Assembly (NCBI GenBank): GCA_949297015.1
Contig: CASFRF010000014.1
Coordinates: forward strand, 1 to 34,408
Source: an uncultured bacterium
GTDB lineage: Bacteria; Verrucomicrobiota; Lentisphaeria; Victivallales; Victivallaceae
Length of the DNA: 34,408 nucleotides
Reading direction: 5' to 3'
The position numbers were made by a program, and so were the translations under genes. This document shows, in pieces, positions 8,259 to 16,886 of the stretch (positions within the stretch are counted from its first letter, which is position 1; every line of letters begins with the position of its first letter). The notes under the pieces are model-generated. The model saw only the letters and a program-made list of their open reading frames with translations, had not been told where the DNA came from and searched no databases.

Positions 8259-11200
8259 ATGAGACTTATCCGTTTCGCGCCGCTGCTGCTGGCGCTCGGC
8301 CTCGGCTGGAGCGCGACGGCGGCGGACCAGCAGTTTCCGGAGCGCAAACTGCGCGGCTTCGGCCCGGTTCGCGCCGAATTTTCGGAACCGGATTCCGGGA
8401 ACGACAGCGTGCTGGTCATCCACGCCGCCACGCCGGAGGCGGCGGCCCTGTGGCAGGCCAAATATCAGTCCGACCTGACCCGGACGGTGGGACAGGTCGC
8501 TGAGCGGAAGCTGAAGGGGCCGCAGGGCGAATTCACCGCCTACGCGCTGCCCGGCGGCGGGCTCTACGCCGCCGTCCGCGACGGCGCCAAACTGACCATC
8601 GCCTACGGCCGGAACGACTCGGAACTGCTCTCGACCCTGATCCGGGCTCAGGCAACGCCCACGGCGGCCAACAGCCGCAGCGACGCGACCGTTCCGATGT
8701 ATCTGAACGGCTTCGACCAGTACGCGTTCCGCTTCTACTACCGGCCCGGTGAAGTGCCTCCGGACAAGGTCCGGCAGCCGGAGACCTACGATCCGCAGCA
8801 GGAGTTCGACTTCGCCGCCAAACTCGGGAATCTGGGCTTCATCTTCTGGACCGAGATCCACAACGCCGACTTCGCCGCGGGCATGTTCAACGACAACTAC
8901 TGGAACTGGGCCTACCGGCTGGCCCGGCAGCGCAAGCTGCCGATCGTGCTGAACACCAGCTTCACCGGGAATCCGGCGATCGCCAACAACTTCCGCGCCG
9001 ACAACGTGGTCTCGATGCCGGGCTATGCGGGCAGCTTCCACGCGGTCGGAGAACCCTTCTTCGGCGGACTCGGCACCATCAGCTGGGCCTCGGAGGACGC
9101 CCGCAAGGCGGAACTTCAGCAGATTCAGAAGCTGCTCAAGCAGTATGGCCAGGTGGACGAGGTGATCGACATCCTCGAACCGCACGGTGAGCTCAATCAC
9201 GGCGACTACACCGTGTTTCTGGAGTACGGGCCGCTGGTCGACCGCAGCTTCCGGGAGTTCCTGAAAGAGCGCTACGGCACGCTCGACGCGGTCTCGCAGC
9301 GCTACTTCGGGCGGCCCGGAGCGCTCAAGAGCTGGGAGCAGCTGCGGCTGCCCACCATCGCCGACTTCAACGGCTGGGGCCGTCGGCTGCTGGATCTGGC
9401 CGGGGAGTGGCGGATCGGTTATCTCAAGCTCAAAGGCAACCGCACGGCCGGCTTCTCCGGCGTCAATGCGGATTGGAAGCTCGACGCCGAACCAGCTCCG
9501 GCCGAATTCTATCAGCCCGGTACCGACGACTCCAAGTGGCCGGTGATCCGGCAGATGCCGGGCAGCGACCAGACGCTGCTGCTGCCCAAGCAGCCCGCGG
9601 TGCTGCGGCGCCATTTCACGCTCAAACAGAAGCCCCGGGGCCGGGTCTGGCTCTATTTGTGGGACCTCAATCAGGGCACCGGCGACACCGTCGAGGTGCA
9701 CCTCAACGGGAAGAAGATCGCCACGGACACGATCAAGCACAACGTGCCGCACTGGGGAGCCTACGAGGTGACCGACGCGCTCAAGGCGGGGGACAACTTG
9801 CTGGCGCTGCGGTTGCCCAAGGGGGCGATCTGCTATCAGGTCTATCTGTCGAGCGCGGAGCCGCGGGCCTATCCCTATCTGACCCCGGCTCAGAACGCGC
9901 TCTGGGTCGATTTCTCCGACTGGCAGGGCTGGAGCCGGAGTCGGGCGGTGCAGCTCGGCGTCGCGGCCATCCGCGAGGTGGAACCGAACAAGCCGATCGT
10001 CAGCATGTCGCCCGACCACTACACCAATCAGCTGCGCGAAATCGCCCGCAAGTACGGCATGCACTTCCACAACACCGGGTACATGTCCGCGATCTTCGCG
10101 GAGTATCTGCCGATGCTGATGCGCGGCGCCGACCTGCCGTTCACGTTGGAGCCGGGCGGCCCGGCGTCGAACCTCATGGAGTTCAAGAAATTCACCGGGC
10201 TCTATCTGGTTTCGGGGCTGAACGCGGTTCACTACTTCATCCACGTCGGCAACATCTACTGGAACACGCCGATCCGGGAGTACTTTGAACAGATCCTCCC
10301 CGCGCTGCGGCTGCTCGGCCGTCAGCATCAGGAGAAGAGCGACATCGCCGTGCTCTTCGACTCGGACATCAACGCGCTGCTCGGCTATCCCTGGCTGGCC
10401 GACGGCAACGTGGCCTACCCCTCCGGCTACTGGGTGTGGCGCTTCAACGAGACGCTGCTGCGCGATTTCCCGACCGACGGACTGGTCCCGGCCGACTTCA
10501 CCAACGGCTTGGCCGACAAGTACAAGGTGGTGATCGACGCCAACAACACCGTGATGCGCCCCGAGACGGTCAAGGGCATTGAGCAGTGGGTCCGCAACGG
10601 CGGCATCTTCGTGGCCATGACCCAGACCGGACGGCATCTGCCGGAGCGGGCCGACAGCTGGCCGGCGCAGGCCTTCACCGGCTTCGTCGCCGACTCCCTG
10701 ACCCGGTACGACGCCAACAACAATCCGGAAACGCGCGAGGACTTCGGTCCGGTCAAGGGCCAGAAGATCTTCGATCCCGCGAAGTACCGGGAGTGGATGC
10801 CCGGCGACGGCGCAAAACTCAAGAGCGTTGCGCCCGACACCGAAGCGCTGTTCCGCTGGCGGGACGGCAGCGTGGCCGTGGGCCTGCGCCGTCTGGGCAA
10901 GGGCTATGTGGTGACCTTCGGCGTGCGGACTCCGACCTACGAGGCGCTGACCCGCCAGCTGCTGGTCGATCTGTTGAACTGGGCCAAAGCCCGGCCGCTG
11001 GAGCTGGTGGCGGAGCGTCCGCTGGTGCCCAAACACTACGTCAGCAACAACGGACTCTACGACGTCTGGGTGCTGTGGAACGAGGACGGCAACCGCAGCG
11101 CGCCCTATCGCTTCACCTTCCGCGACGGCAAGGAGCGGCAGCTGATCGACCTCTTCACCGGTAAACCCGGCGCGGTCTCCGGCGAACTGCCTCCGTGGGA

Positions 11201-12131
11201 GTTCAAGGTGATGCTCTCGCCGCGGGAGACGCCGGCGCTGGCTGCGCGCGACTGGTTCCAGGTCCAGTACAACTTCTGGCAGGGCGCGGAGAAGCCGGAG
11301 GTCACGGTCAACGACCGGAAGTTCGACTTCACCGGCAACACTCTGCCGCTCTCGGGCCCCTGGGAGGTCCGGGAGCTGGCCGCCGACGCCCCGGTGGACC
11401 GGATACTCCAGGAAAAAACGGGCTGGACCGAGCGCGAACTCGGTCCCTGGCTGCTGGGCAGCGAGGTCAAGGGCGACCGTTTCCTGGTGCGCAAGACCTT
11501 CACCGTGCCGAAGGCCTGGAAGAACGGGGTGATCCATCTGTGGTGCACTTCGAACTACCTCGGCGGCGCCGTTGACGGCCAGTACAAGGTCTATCTCGAC
11601 GGCAAGGAGATCGCCGCGCCCGGTCCGAACAACGGCGTGGCGCATCTGAAGCTCGATCTCAAGGCCGGAGATACCGCGACGCTGGCGCTGGACATCCGGA
11701 ACCGTCACGTCCGCTTCCGCGGCCTCCGGGGCAACCTCTATCTGGCCTACATCCCGAATCCGGACCGGGAACTCGATCTGGCCGGTGAGTGGGAGGTGTT
11801 CCAGGGCATCAACACCCCCGAAGGCAAAAAGCAGAAGCTGCCGGGCCAGGTGGTGGGCAACGTGATGCGGCGCACGGTGAAACTCCCGGCATTCAAGCCC
11901 GGAGAACGGGTCTATCTCTATGTGGAGAGCGATTCCGACATCCTCGCCGCGTTGATCAACGGCCACTATGTGCGCCGTCATCATCACCGGATCGGCGAAA
12001 TCACCTGGCTGGACATCACCCCCTGGTTGAAGCCGAACGCGGAAAATGATCTGGCCCTGGTCGACTGGGATGAGAATCCCAAACACTACGGCTGGCTGCG
12101 CACCATGAAGCTCTACTTCTACGAGAAGTAG
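8259..12131 (+). CDS. Secreted GH42-like glycosidase, paralogue 3 of 3
   Basis: This is the third 1290-residue tandem paralogue, with signal peptide (residues 1 to about 21), the same domain order and both putative catalytic glutamates (E307 in ILEPHGEL, E631 in TLEPGGPA). AAAGGAG at 8246-8252 is 6 nt before the ATG and 16 nt separate it from the previous stop. It shares a 104-bp stretch with paralogue 2 without a mismatch, yet matches paralogue 1 better elsewhere (for example around the PSGYW segment), so the copies look mosaic. The C-terminal NGHYVRRHHHR motif is kept. A perfect 12-bp hairpin follows the stop. The function is probably extracellular or periplasmic glycan hydrolysis; substrate unknown. 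Confidence 0.82.
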   Translation: MRLIRFAPLLLALGLGWSATAADQQFPERKLRGFGPVRAEFSEPDSGNDSVLVIHAATPEAAALWQAKYQSDLTRTVGQVAERKLKGPQGEFTAYALPGGGLYAAVRDGAKLTIAYGRNDSELLSTLIRAQATPTAANSRSDATVPMYLNGFDQYAFRFYYRPGEVPPDKVRQPETYDPQQEFDFAAKLGNLGFIFWTEIHNADFAAGMFNDNYWNWAYRLARQRKLPIVLNTSFTGNPAIANNFRADNVVSMPGYAGSFHAVGEPFFGGLGTISWASEDARKAELQQIQKLLKQYGQVDEVIDILEPHGELNHGDYTVFLEYGPLVDRSFREFLKERYGTLDAVSQRYFGRPGALKSWEQLRLPTIADFNGWGRRLLDLAGEWRIGYLKLKGNRTAGFSGVNADWKLDAEPAPAEFYQPGTDDSKWPVIRQMPGSDQTLLLPKQPAVLRRHFTLKQKPRGRVWLYLWDLNQGTGDTVEVHLNGKKIATDTIKHNVPHWGAYEVTDALKAGDNLLALRLPKGAICYQVYLSSAEPRAYPYLTPAQNALWVDFSDWQGWSRSRAVQLGVAAIREVEPNKPIVSMSPDHYTNQLREIARKYGMHFHNTGYMSAIFAEYLPMLMRGADLPFTLEPGGPASNLMEFKKFTGLYLVSGLNAVHYFIHVGNIYWNTPIREYFEQILPALRLLGRQHQEKSDIAVLFDSDINALLGYPWLADGNVAYPSGYWVWRFNETLLRDFPTDGLVPADFTNGLADKYKVVIDANNTVMRPETVKGIEQWVRNGGIFVAMTQTGRHLPERADSWPAQAFTGFVADSLTRYDANNNPETREDFGPVKGQKIFDPAKYREWMPGDGAKLKSVAPDTEALFRWRDGSVAVGLRRLGKGYVVTFGVRTPTYEALTRQLLVDLLNWAKARPLELVAERPLVPKHYVSNNGLYDVWVLWNEDGNRSAPYRFTFRDGKERQLIDLFTGKPGAVSGELPPWEFKVMLSPRETPALAARDWFQVQYNFWQGAEKPEVTVNDRKFDFTGNTLPLSGPWEVRELAADAPVDRILQEKTGWTERELGPWLLGSEVKGDRFLVRKTFTVPKAWKNGVIHLWCTSNYLGGAVDGQYKVYLDGKEIAAPGPNNGVAHLKLDLKAGDTATLALDIRNRHVRFRGLRGNLYLAYIPNPDRELDLAGEWEVFQGINTPEGKKQKLPGQVVGNVMRRTVKLPAFKPGERVYLYVESDSDILAALINGHYVRRHHHRIGEITWLDITPWLKPNAENDLALVDWDENPKHYGWLRTMKLYFYEK

Positions 12132-12136
12132 GCCCA

Positions 12137-12165
12137 TTCCCGGCTCCGTCAGGCGGAGCCGGGAA
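12137..12165. terminator. Perfect hairpin between convergent genes
   Basis: A 12-bp perfect stem (12137-12148 with 12154-12165) and a 5-nt loop lie 5 nt after the last GH42-like stop. There is no T-run directly after it on either strand, so it may act as an RNA 3'-end stabiliser or a weak bidirectional terminator. Confidence 0.55.
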
Positions 12166-12192
12166 ACGCCGCCGGAAACGGCGGACGACGGA

Positions 12193-12228
12193 CGGGGAGC
12201 TCCGACTCAGCGGGGCTCCCCGTTGTTT
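12193..12228 (+). terminator. Rho-independent terminator of the GH42-like operon
   Basis: A stem ACGGGGAGC / GCTCCCCGT with a loop of about 13 nt is followed by TGTTTT on the plus strand. The 3' arm lies inside the last codons of the convergent HAD gene. Read with the 12-bp hairpin just upstream it gives a tandem-hairpin stop for the 11.7-kb transcript. Confidence 0.6.
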
Positions 12229-12866
12229 TCGATCAGCGCCAGCAACTCCGGCGGCGAGCCCAGCAGCCAATCGGGCTGTTCCGCGCGCAGCTCTTCGGGT
12301 GAACCGTAGCCCCAGAGCACGGCCGCCGCCGCACAGCCGGCGGCGCGGGCGGCGCGAAGATCGGATCCGGCGTCGCCGACCATCACCGCCGACGCGGCGG
12401 GCACGGCGAGTTCCGCCAGCGCCAGCTTCAGCAGAGCGGTCTTGTCACGCGGCTGCTCTGGATCCCGGTCCGGGGAGTAGCAGTCGGTGAAGAGCTCATC
12501 CCAATGCAGCCGGGTCACCAGACGCCGGGTCGGAGCCTGACGTTTGTTGGTCACCACCGCCAGCGTACAGCCCGCCGCCCGCAACCGGTGCAGCGTCGAT
12601 TCGATCCCGGCGTAAGGCACGGTTCCGGCCAGCTCCGAATCGTCGTAGTTTTCCCGAAAGGCCGCGCACAACGCCGCCAGTCGCTCCTCCGGCAACTCCG
12701 GGAACAGCCGCCGGGCCATCTCCGCCAGCGGCGGCCCCACCCGGAACACCCGGTCGAACCGCGGGCAGACCACCCCGCACGCCGCAAACGCCCGCTGCCA
12801 GGCGGCGCGGATGTCGGATTCCGTGGCGCACAAGGTGCCGTCAAAATCGAAAAAGAACGTCTTCAT
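12207..12866 (-). CDS. HAD-family phosphatase, phosphoglycolate-phosphatase-like
   Basis: This 219-residue cytosolic protein has the full HAD motif set. Motif I is DFDGTL at residues 7-12 (nucleophile D7, acid/base D9), motif II is the VTNK segment, and motif IV is GDAGSD with metal-binding aspartates. A helical cap follows motif I, as in subclass C1 (Gph/pyrophosphatase-like) enzymes. The in-frame codon at 12896 would add ten basic residues and overlap the upstream stop. The ATG at 12866, preceded by GAGGAAG at good spacing, is preferred and starts directly before the hydrophobic strand of motif I. It is the last gene of the pepF/GH95-like/HAD operon, 26 nt after the previous stop. The exact substrate cannot be told from sequence; a sugar phosphate is possible given the neighbour. 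Confidence 0.82.
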   Translation of the reverse strand: MKTFFFDFDGTLCATESDIRAAWQRAFAACGVVCPRFDRVFRVGPPLAEMARRLFPELPEERLAALCAAFRENYDDSELAGTVPYAGIESTLHRLRAAGCTLAVVTNKRQAPTRRLVTRLHWDELFTDCYSPDRDPEQPRDKTALLKLALAELAVPAASAVMVGDAGSDLRAARAAGCAAAAVLWGYGSPEELRAEQPDWLLGSPPELLALIENNGEPR

Positions 12867-12892
12867 TTCCACTTCCTCTTTCCGGCGACGAC

Positions 12893-14965
12893 TCACGCCG
12901 TCCGCGCCGGAACCGTCAGGCGCACCGTTTCGCCGGGGGCCGGGGTTCCTTCATAAAACTCGCCGTGCAGCTCCAGCTTCAGCGCGCCGCCCCGGGTCGC
13001 GGTGAGTTCCACCGTGTCCCGGCCGGACTCCCGGCGCGCCGCCAGCCGGAACCCGCCGGGCAGCCACAGCCCCCGGACCTCGAACGCGGACCAGGTCCCC
13101 GGCACACCGTGCAGGGCGTGAATCACGCCCCCCGTCTCGTAGGCGAAGAGATCGGCAATCGCCGCGACCATGCCCATGCCCGCGTCCATCTGCATCACGC
13201 CGGGGTCGCGCAGAAAGGTGAGCGCCAACCCCTGAATCCAAGGGTCGTGCAGCGTGCCGCCGCCCCGGTTGCGATAGTACTTGCCCCAGAGTTCGATCAG
13301 CTCCTCGGTCATTTGCCGATGGCCGAACCGGTTGTGCAGCATCACCGCCCACGGCATGCTCCAGCCCGCCCAGCGGCCGATGCCCAGCGCGATCCAGCGC
13401 CGACGGGAGGCGTCGATGACCTCCGCCCACGCCGGATCGTCCGCCTGAATGATGTTGAACGGCACGATCGCCCCCAGATGCGAATGGTGGCGGTGACTCT
13501 CGGCGGGGATCTCGCCGCGCCACAGCGCGATCTCGGGGCGGCCATCCACCTCCAGCAGCGTCACCGGGGGGAGTTTTTCACGCAGTTCCCGCCAGCGGGG
13601 ATCGGGCGGCTCGCCGAGCAGCTCCGCGGCGGCGCTCAGATCGGCGGCCAGACGATGCACGGCGGCGAGCTGAAACGAGGCGTCCGCGCCCCAGGCGTCA
13701 AGTTCGCCCCCCCGGTACTCGGGGGAGACGCCGACCGGCAGCGTCAGGCGGCCGTCGCGTTCCTCGAGCTGCGATTGGTAGACGTTGAACACCCCCTTCA
13801 TGAAGTCGAACGCCCCCTCCCGGAGAAGGTCGGAGTCGCCCGAATAGCGGACATAATCGAACATCAGCTGCGCCATCCAGGCCCCGCAGGCCAAATCGAT
13901 GCACCCGGTCCAGAACGAGCCCATGCAGACGCCGCGGTCGTCGACGGCGTGGGGCAGCAGACAACCGTCCGGAATGCCGACAAAACCTTCGGCGTTCCGC
14001 CGCAGCCGCTCCCGCCACCCCAGAATCATCCGGAACAGCGGCAGCAGATTCGCCCAGCGCCCGGAACAGTAGGCCGGCCAGTAACACATCTGAACGTTGA
14101 TGTTGAAATGGAAATCGTTCGACCACGGGGGACGGCGGTCATCCTCCACCCAAGGCCCCTGCAACCCGGCGGGAACGCCGTCCGCCATGGTCATCGCCTC
14201 GAACTTGCACAATCCGACCCGGAAGAGCTCGTCCAGCAGCGGATTCGGCGTCGAAACTTGAGGCACCGCCGCGGCGAAGTTCCGCCAGTACGCCCGGCTC
14301 TCCCGGATCACGGAGGTCAGTGAACCGGGAAACGTCACCGGCTCGTCCCCCTGCGCAAAGCGGCAGAGCACCTCGTCGCCGCGCCGCCGGAACCGGACCT
14401 GAAAAGGGGCGTCCGCGGGCATGGCCTGCTCGAACCCGTCGTCATCCCGCCGCGGCGGCGGGAAACCGAGCTGCCGGAGCTCCCCGGACAGCTCGTACGC
14501 CGGACGCAGGACAAGCTCCGCCTCCGGCGTCACGCGGAAACCGAAACATCCCTTGTCCGCGGGCAACAGCGCCACCACCAGCCGCCCCCCGCACCAGACC
14601 ACTTCGATCAGACCGCTCTCCAACTCCAAGGTGACGCTCCGGGCGGGCCCGGGCAAAGTCAGTTCCAGACGGCCCACCGGAATGTGCGAGGGTCGCGACG
14701 GCACCACGCCCTCCCCGCCGTCGGGGGCGAACATCGCGCGGATCGCTTCCGCGTCGCTCCGCGCCAGCGCGGCGCGCAGCGCCCGGTAGTTCTGCCGACC
14801 GTCCCAGCTCATGCCGCCGCGGTGGTCCCACAGGCCGCTCACTCCGATCGAGATCCGGACCAGCCGGTCCCGACCCCAGACCGAGAGCCCCAGCCGCCCG
14901 TTGCCGATGGTGGTTCCCTCGTGCTGCTGATCCAGCGGGAAATCGTGTCGGATTCGATGCGTCAT
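12893..14965 (-). CDS. GH95-like glycoside hydrolase, cytosolic
   Basis: This 690-residue protein has no signal peptide. Landmarks of GH95 (alpha-fucosidase/alpha-galactosidase) occur in order: an N-terminal GNGRLG strand, LQGPW...PPWSND, a FNINVQM segment (N288 and N290 match the paired catalytic asparagines), SPEY (E416 in the place of the catalytic acid of SPEN), HRHHSHLGA, GRWAGWSMPW, and MDAGMG (D594 in the place of the D of the DGNFG motif). The usual NYWPAE is CYWPAY here, so specificity may differ. The ATG at 14965 lies 16 nt after the pepF stop, behind a modest GAGGGA. Being intracellular, it would act on imported oligosaccharides. I am confident of the fold and clan; the substrate is open. 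Confidence 0.75.
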   Translation of the reverse strand: MTHRIRHDFPLDQQHEGTTIGNGRLGLSVWGRDRLVRISIGVSGLWDHRGGMSWDGRQNYRALRAALARSDAEAIRAMFAPDGGEGVVPSRPSHIPVGRLELTLPGPARSVTLELESGLIEVVWCGGRLVVALLPADKGCFGFRVTPEAELVLRPAYELSGELRQLGFPPPRRDDDGFEQAMPADAPFQVRFRRRGDEVLCRFAQGDEPVTFPGSLTSVIRESRAYWRNFAAAVPQVSTPNPLLDELFRVGLCKFEAMTMADGVPAGLQGPWVEDDRRPPWSNDFHFNINVQMCYWPAYCSGRWANLLPLFRMILGWRERLRRNAEGFVGIPDGCLLPHAVDDRGVCMGSFWTGCIDLACGAWMAQLMFDYVRYSGDSDLLREGAFDFMKGVFNVYQSQLEERDGRLTLPVGVSPEYRGGELDAWGADASFQLAAVHRLAADLSAAAELLGEPPDPRWRELREKLPPVTLLEVDGRPEIALWRGEIPAESHRHHSHLGAIVPFNIIQADDPAWAEVIDASRRRWIALGIGRWAGWSMPWAVMLHNRFGHRQMTEELIELWGKYYRNRGGGTLHDPWIQGLALTFLRDPGVMQMDAGMGMVAAIADLFAYETGGVIHALHGVPGTWSAFEVRGLWLPGGFRLAARRESGRDTVELTATRGGALKLELHGEFYEGTPAPGETVRLTVPARTA

Positions 14966-14981
14966 GCCGCTCTGTCCCTCG

Positions 14982-16760
14982 TCAGTTCCGCTGCAGCAGC
15001 TCCGCCAGCCGGTCCACGGTGGCATCGAAGTAGTCGAGCGCGGCGGCCACCGGCTCCGGCCGCGAGAGATCCACCCCCGCGTCGCGCAGAATGTCCAGCA
15101 CCTCGCGGGAGCCGCCCGCCCGGAGGAAACCCAGATAATCCTCACGCAGCCGCTCCTCGCCGGTCAGCAGATTGCCCGCGAGCTTGACCGCCGCGGCCAT
15201 GCCGGTGGCGTACTTGTAGACGTAGAAGTTGTAGTAGAAGTGCGGAATCCGCGCCCACTCCACCGCAATCAGCGGATCGGCCGCCACCGCCGGACCGTGA
15301 TAGAGCGTGTTGAGTTTTTCATACTCCCGGTCCAGCAGATCGGCGGTCAGCGGCGTCTGTTTTTCGGCCAGCCGGTGGATCAGGAGTTCAAACTCGGCGA
15401 ACATGGTCTGGCGGTAGATGGTGCCGCGCAGTTCGTCCAGCAGATGACAGAGCAGCCGGATCCGCAGTTCGCGGTCCGAACTGGTCCGGAGCAGGTGTTC
15501 GGAGAGCAGAATCTCATTGGTGGTCGAGGCGACTTCGGCCACGAAGATGCTGTAGTCCGCGTAGTGGTACTCCTGATGGCGGTTGGAGTAGAACGAATGC
15601 ATCGAATGCCCGAGCTCGTGCGCCAGCGTGAAGACGTCGTTCAACGTGCCGTTGAAGTTCAGCAGCACATAGGGGTAGGAGTCGTAACAGCCGCTGGAAT
15701 AGGCTCCGGAGCGCTTGCCCTTGCGCTCGGGCACGTCGATCCAGTGCTGGCGGAAGGCCAGCTCCAGATCCCGGCAGTACGCCTCGCCCAGCGGCGCCGT
15801 CGCCGCCAGCACCAGCTCCCGGGCCTCCGCCCAGGAGTACTCGCGCTCGGGTCCGGCGGAGAGCGGCAGAAAGAGATCGTACATATCCAGCTTGCGCAGC
15901 TTCAACACCCGCCGCCGCAGCGCCAGATACTTGTGCAGCGGCGCGAGTTTGGCGTGCACGGTGTCGATCAAATTCAAATAGACCTCCTCCGGAATCCGGT
16001 CGGAGAACAGCGCCGCCTCCAGACTGGAGCGGTAGTGCCGCACCCGCGCCCCGGTCGCGTGGCGCTTCACGGTGCCGTCGAGCGTCGAAGCGAAGGTGTT
16101 GCGCAACTTCCGGTAGGCCTGGAACATGGCCTGAAAGGCGCGTTTACGCACCCGCCGGTCGGGCGACTCCAGAAACCGCCGGTAGTTGCCGTGGGTGAGT
16201 TCCACCCGCCGCCCCCGGCCGTCGAGCACCCGGCCGAAGACCAGATCGGCGTCGTTGAGCACCGAAAAGGTCTTGTCGGGCGTGCCCAGCACGTCGGAGA
16301 AGGTGCCCAGCAGCCGCTCCTCGGGCTCGCTCAGGGTATGGGGCTTTTCGCGCAGCAGCTCCTCCAAGCTCCGGCGGTAGAAATCGAGCTCGGGCGCCGC
16401 CAGCAGCGCGGCCATGGTCGGTTCCGGAATCGCCATCAGCTCCGGCTCGAACCAGGCGCTCTCGCCCGAGAGTTCGGCGAACAGCGCCTCGACCCGGTCC
16501 AGCGCGGCGCGGTTGGCGTTGTCGGCGGTGTTCTCGTCGGAGCGCAAATGCGCGTAGACGTAGACCTTCTCCCCCAGCCGCTCGAAGCGGTCCAGCGCCG
16601 CCAGCGCGTCGCGCAGCACCGCCGCGCCGGAACCGAGGCGCCCGCGGTAGGCGGAAAATGCCTTGGCCAGCGGCCGGATCCGTTCAAAATCGGCCTCCCA
16701 GGCCGCCGAATCGGGATAGAGCGGAGAGAGATCCCAGGTCAGTTCCTGCAGTTCAGACAT
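14982..16760 (-). CDS. pepF: Oligoendopeptidase F (M3 family zinc peptidase)
   Basis: This 592-residue cytosolic metallopeptidase of family M3B cleaves oligopeptides. The zinc site is HELGH (H381, E382, H385), with the third ligand E409 in FVAEVASTTNE, the usual distance downstream. The N-terminal helical region (LGEKVYVYAHLRSDEN) and the C-terminal YKYATGMAAA segment are typical of PepF, and the length matches the family (about 600). The ATG at 16760 has AGAGGAG 9 nt upstream. It is the first gene of a three-gene minus-strand unit with the GH95-like enzyme and the HAD phosphatase, and is divergent from the O-antigen-ligase-like gene. Confidence 0.92.
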   Translation of the reverse strand: MSELQELTWDLSPLYPDSAAWEADFERIRPLAKAFSAYRGRLGSGAAVLRDALAALDRFERLGEKVYVYAHLRSDENTADNANRAALDRVEALFAELSGESAWFEPELMAIPEPTMAALLAAPELDFYRRSLEELLREKPHTLSEPEERLLGTFSDVLGTPDKTFSVLNDADLVFGRVLDGRGRRVELTHGNYRRFLESPDRRVRKRAFQAMFQAYRKLRNTFASTLDGTVKRHATGARVRHYRSSLEAALFSDRIPEEVYLNLIDTVHAKLAPLHKYLALRRRVLKLRKLDMYDLFLPLSAGPEREYSWAEARELVLAATAPLGEAYCRDLELAFRQHWIDVPERKGKRSGAYSSGCYDSYPYVLLNFNGTLNDVFTLAHELGHSMHSFYSNRHQEYHYADYSIFVAEVASTTNEILLSEHLLRTSSDRELRIRLLCHLLDELRGTIYRQTMFAEFELLIHRLAEKQTPLTADLLDREYEKLNTLYHGPAVAADPLIAVEWARIPHFYYNFYVYKYATGMAAAVKLAGNLLTGEERLREDYLGFLRAGGSREVLDILRDAGVDLSRPEPVAAALDYFDATVDRLAELLQRN

Positions 16761-16848
16761 CGGTATGGACTCCTCTGTATTCAAAGTCTTCGGTTTGCCT
16801 TCGTCGGCAATATAGCTCCGGATTCGCCATTTTGCCAGAGATCGCCGC

Positions 16849-16877
16849 TTGTACTTTCCCAATTTCGGAATTATATT
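16849..16877 (+). promoter_or_regulatory. Sigma-70-like promoter, possibly making a leaderless mRNA
   Basis: TTGTAC (16849-16854), a 17-bp spacer and TATATT (16872-16877) sit directly before the ATG at 16887. Transcription would start near 16884, leaving almost no 5' leader, and no Shine-Dalgarno sequence precedes this ATG. Confidence 0.55.
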
Positions 16878-16886
16878 GTCCGCACC

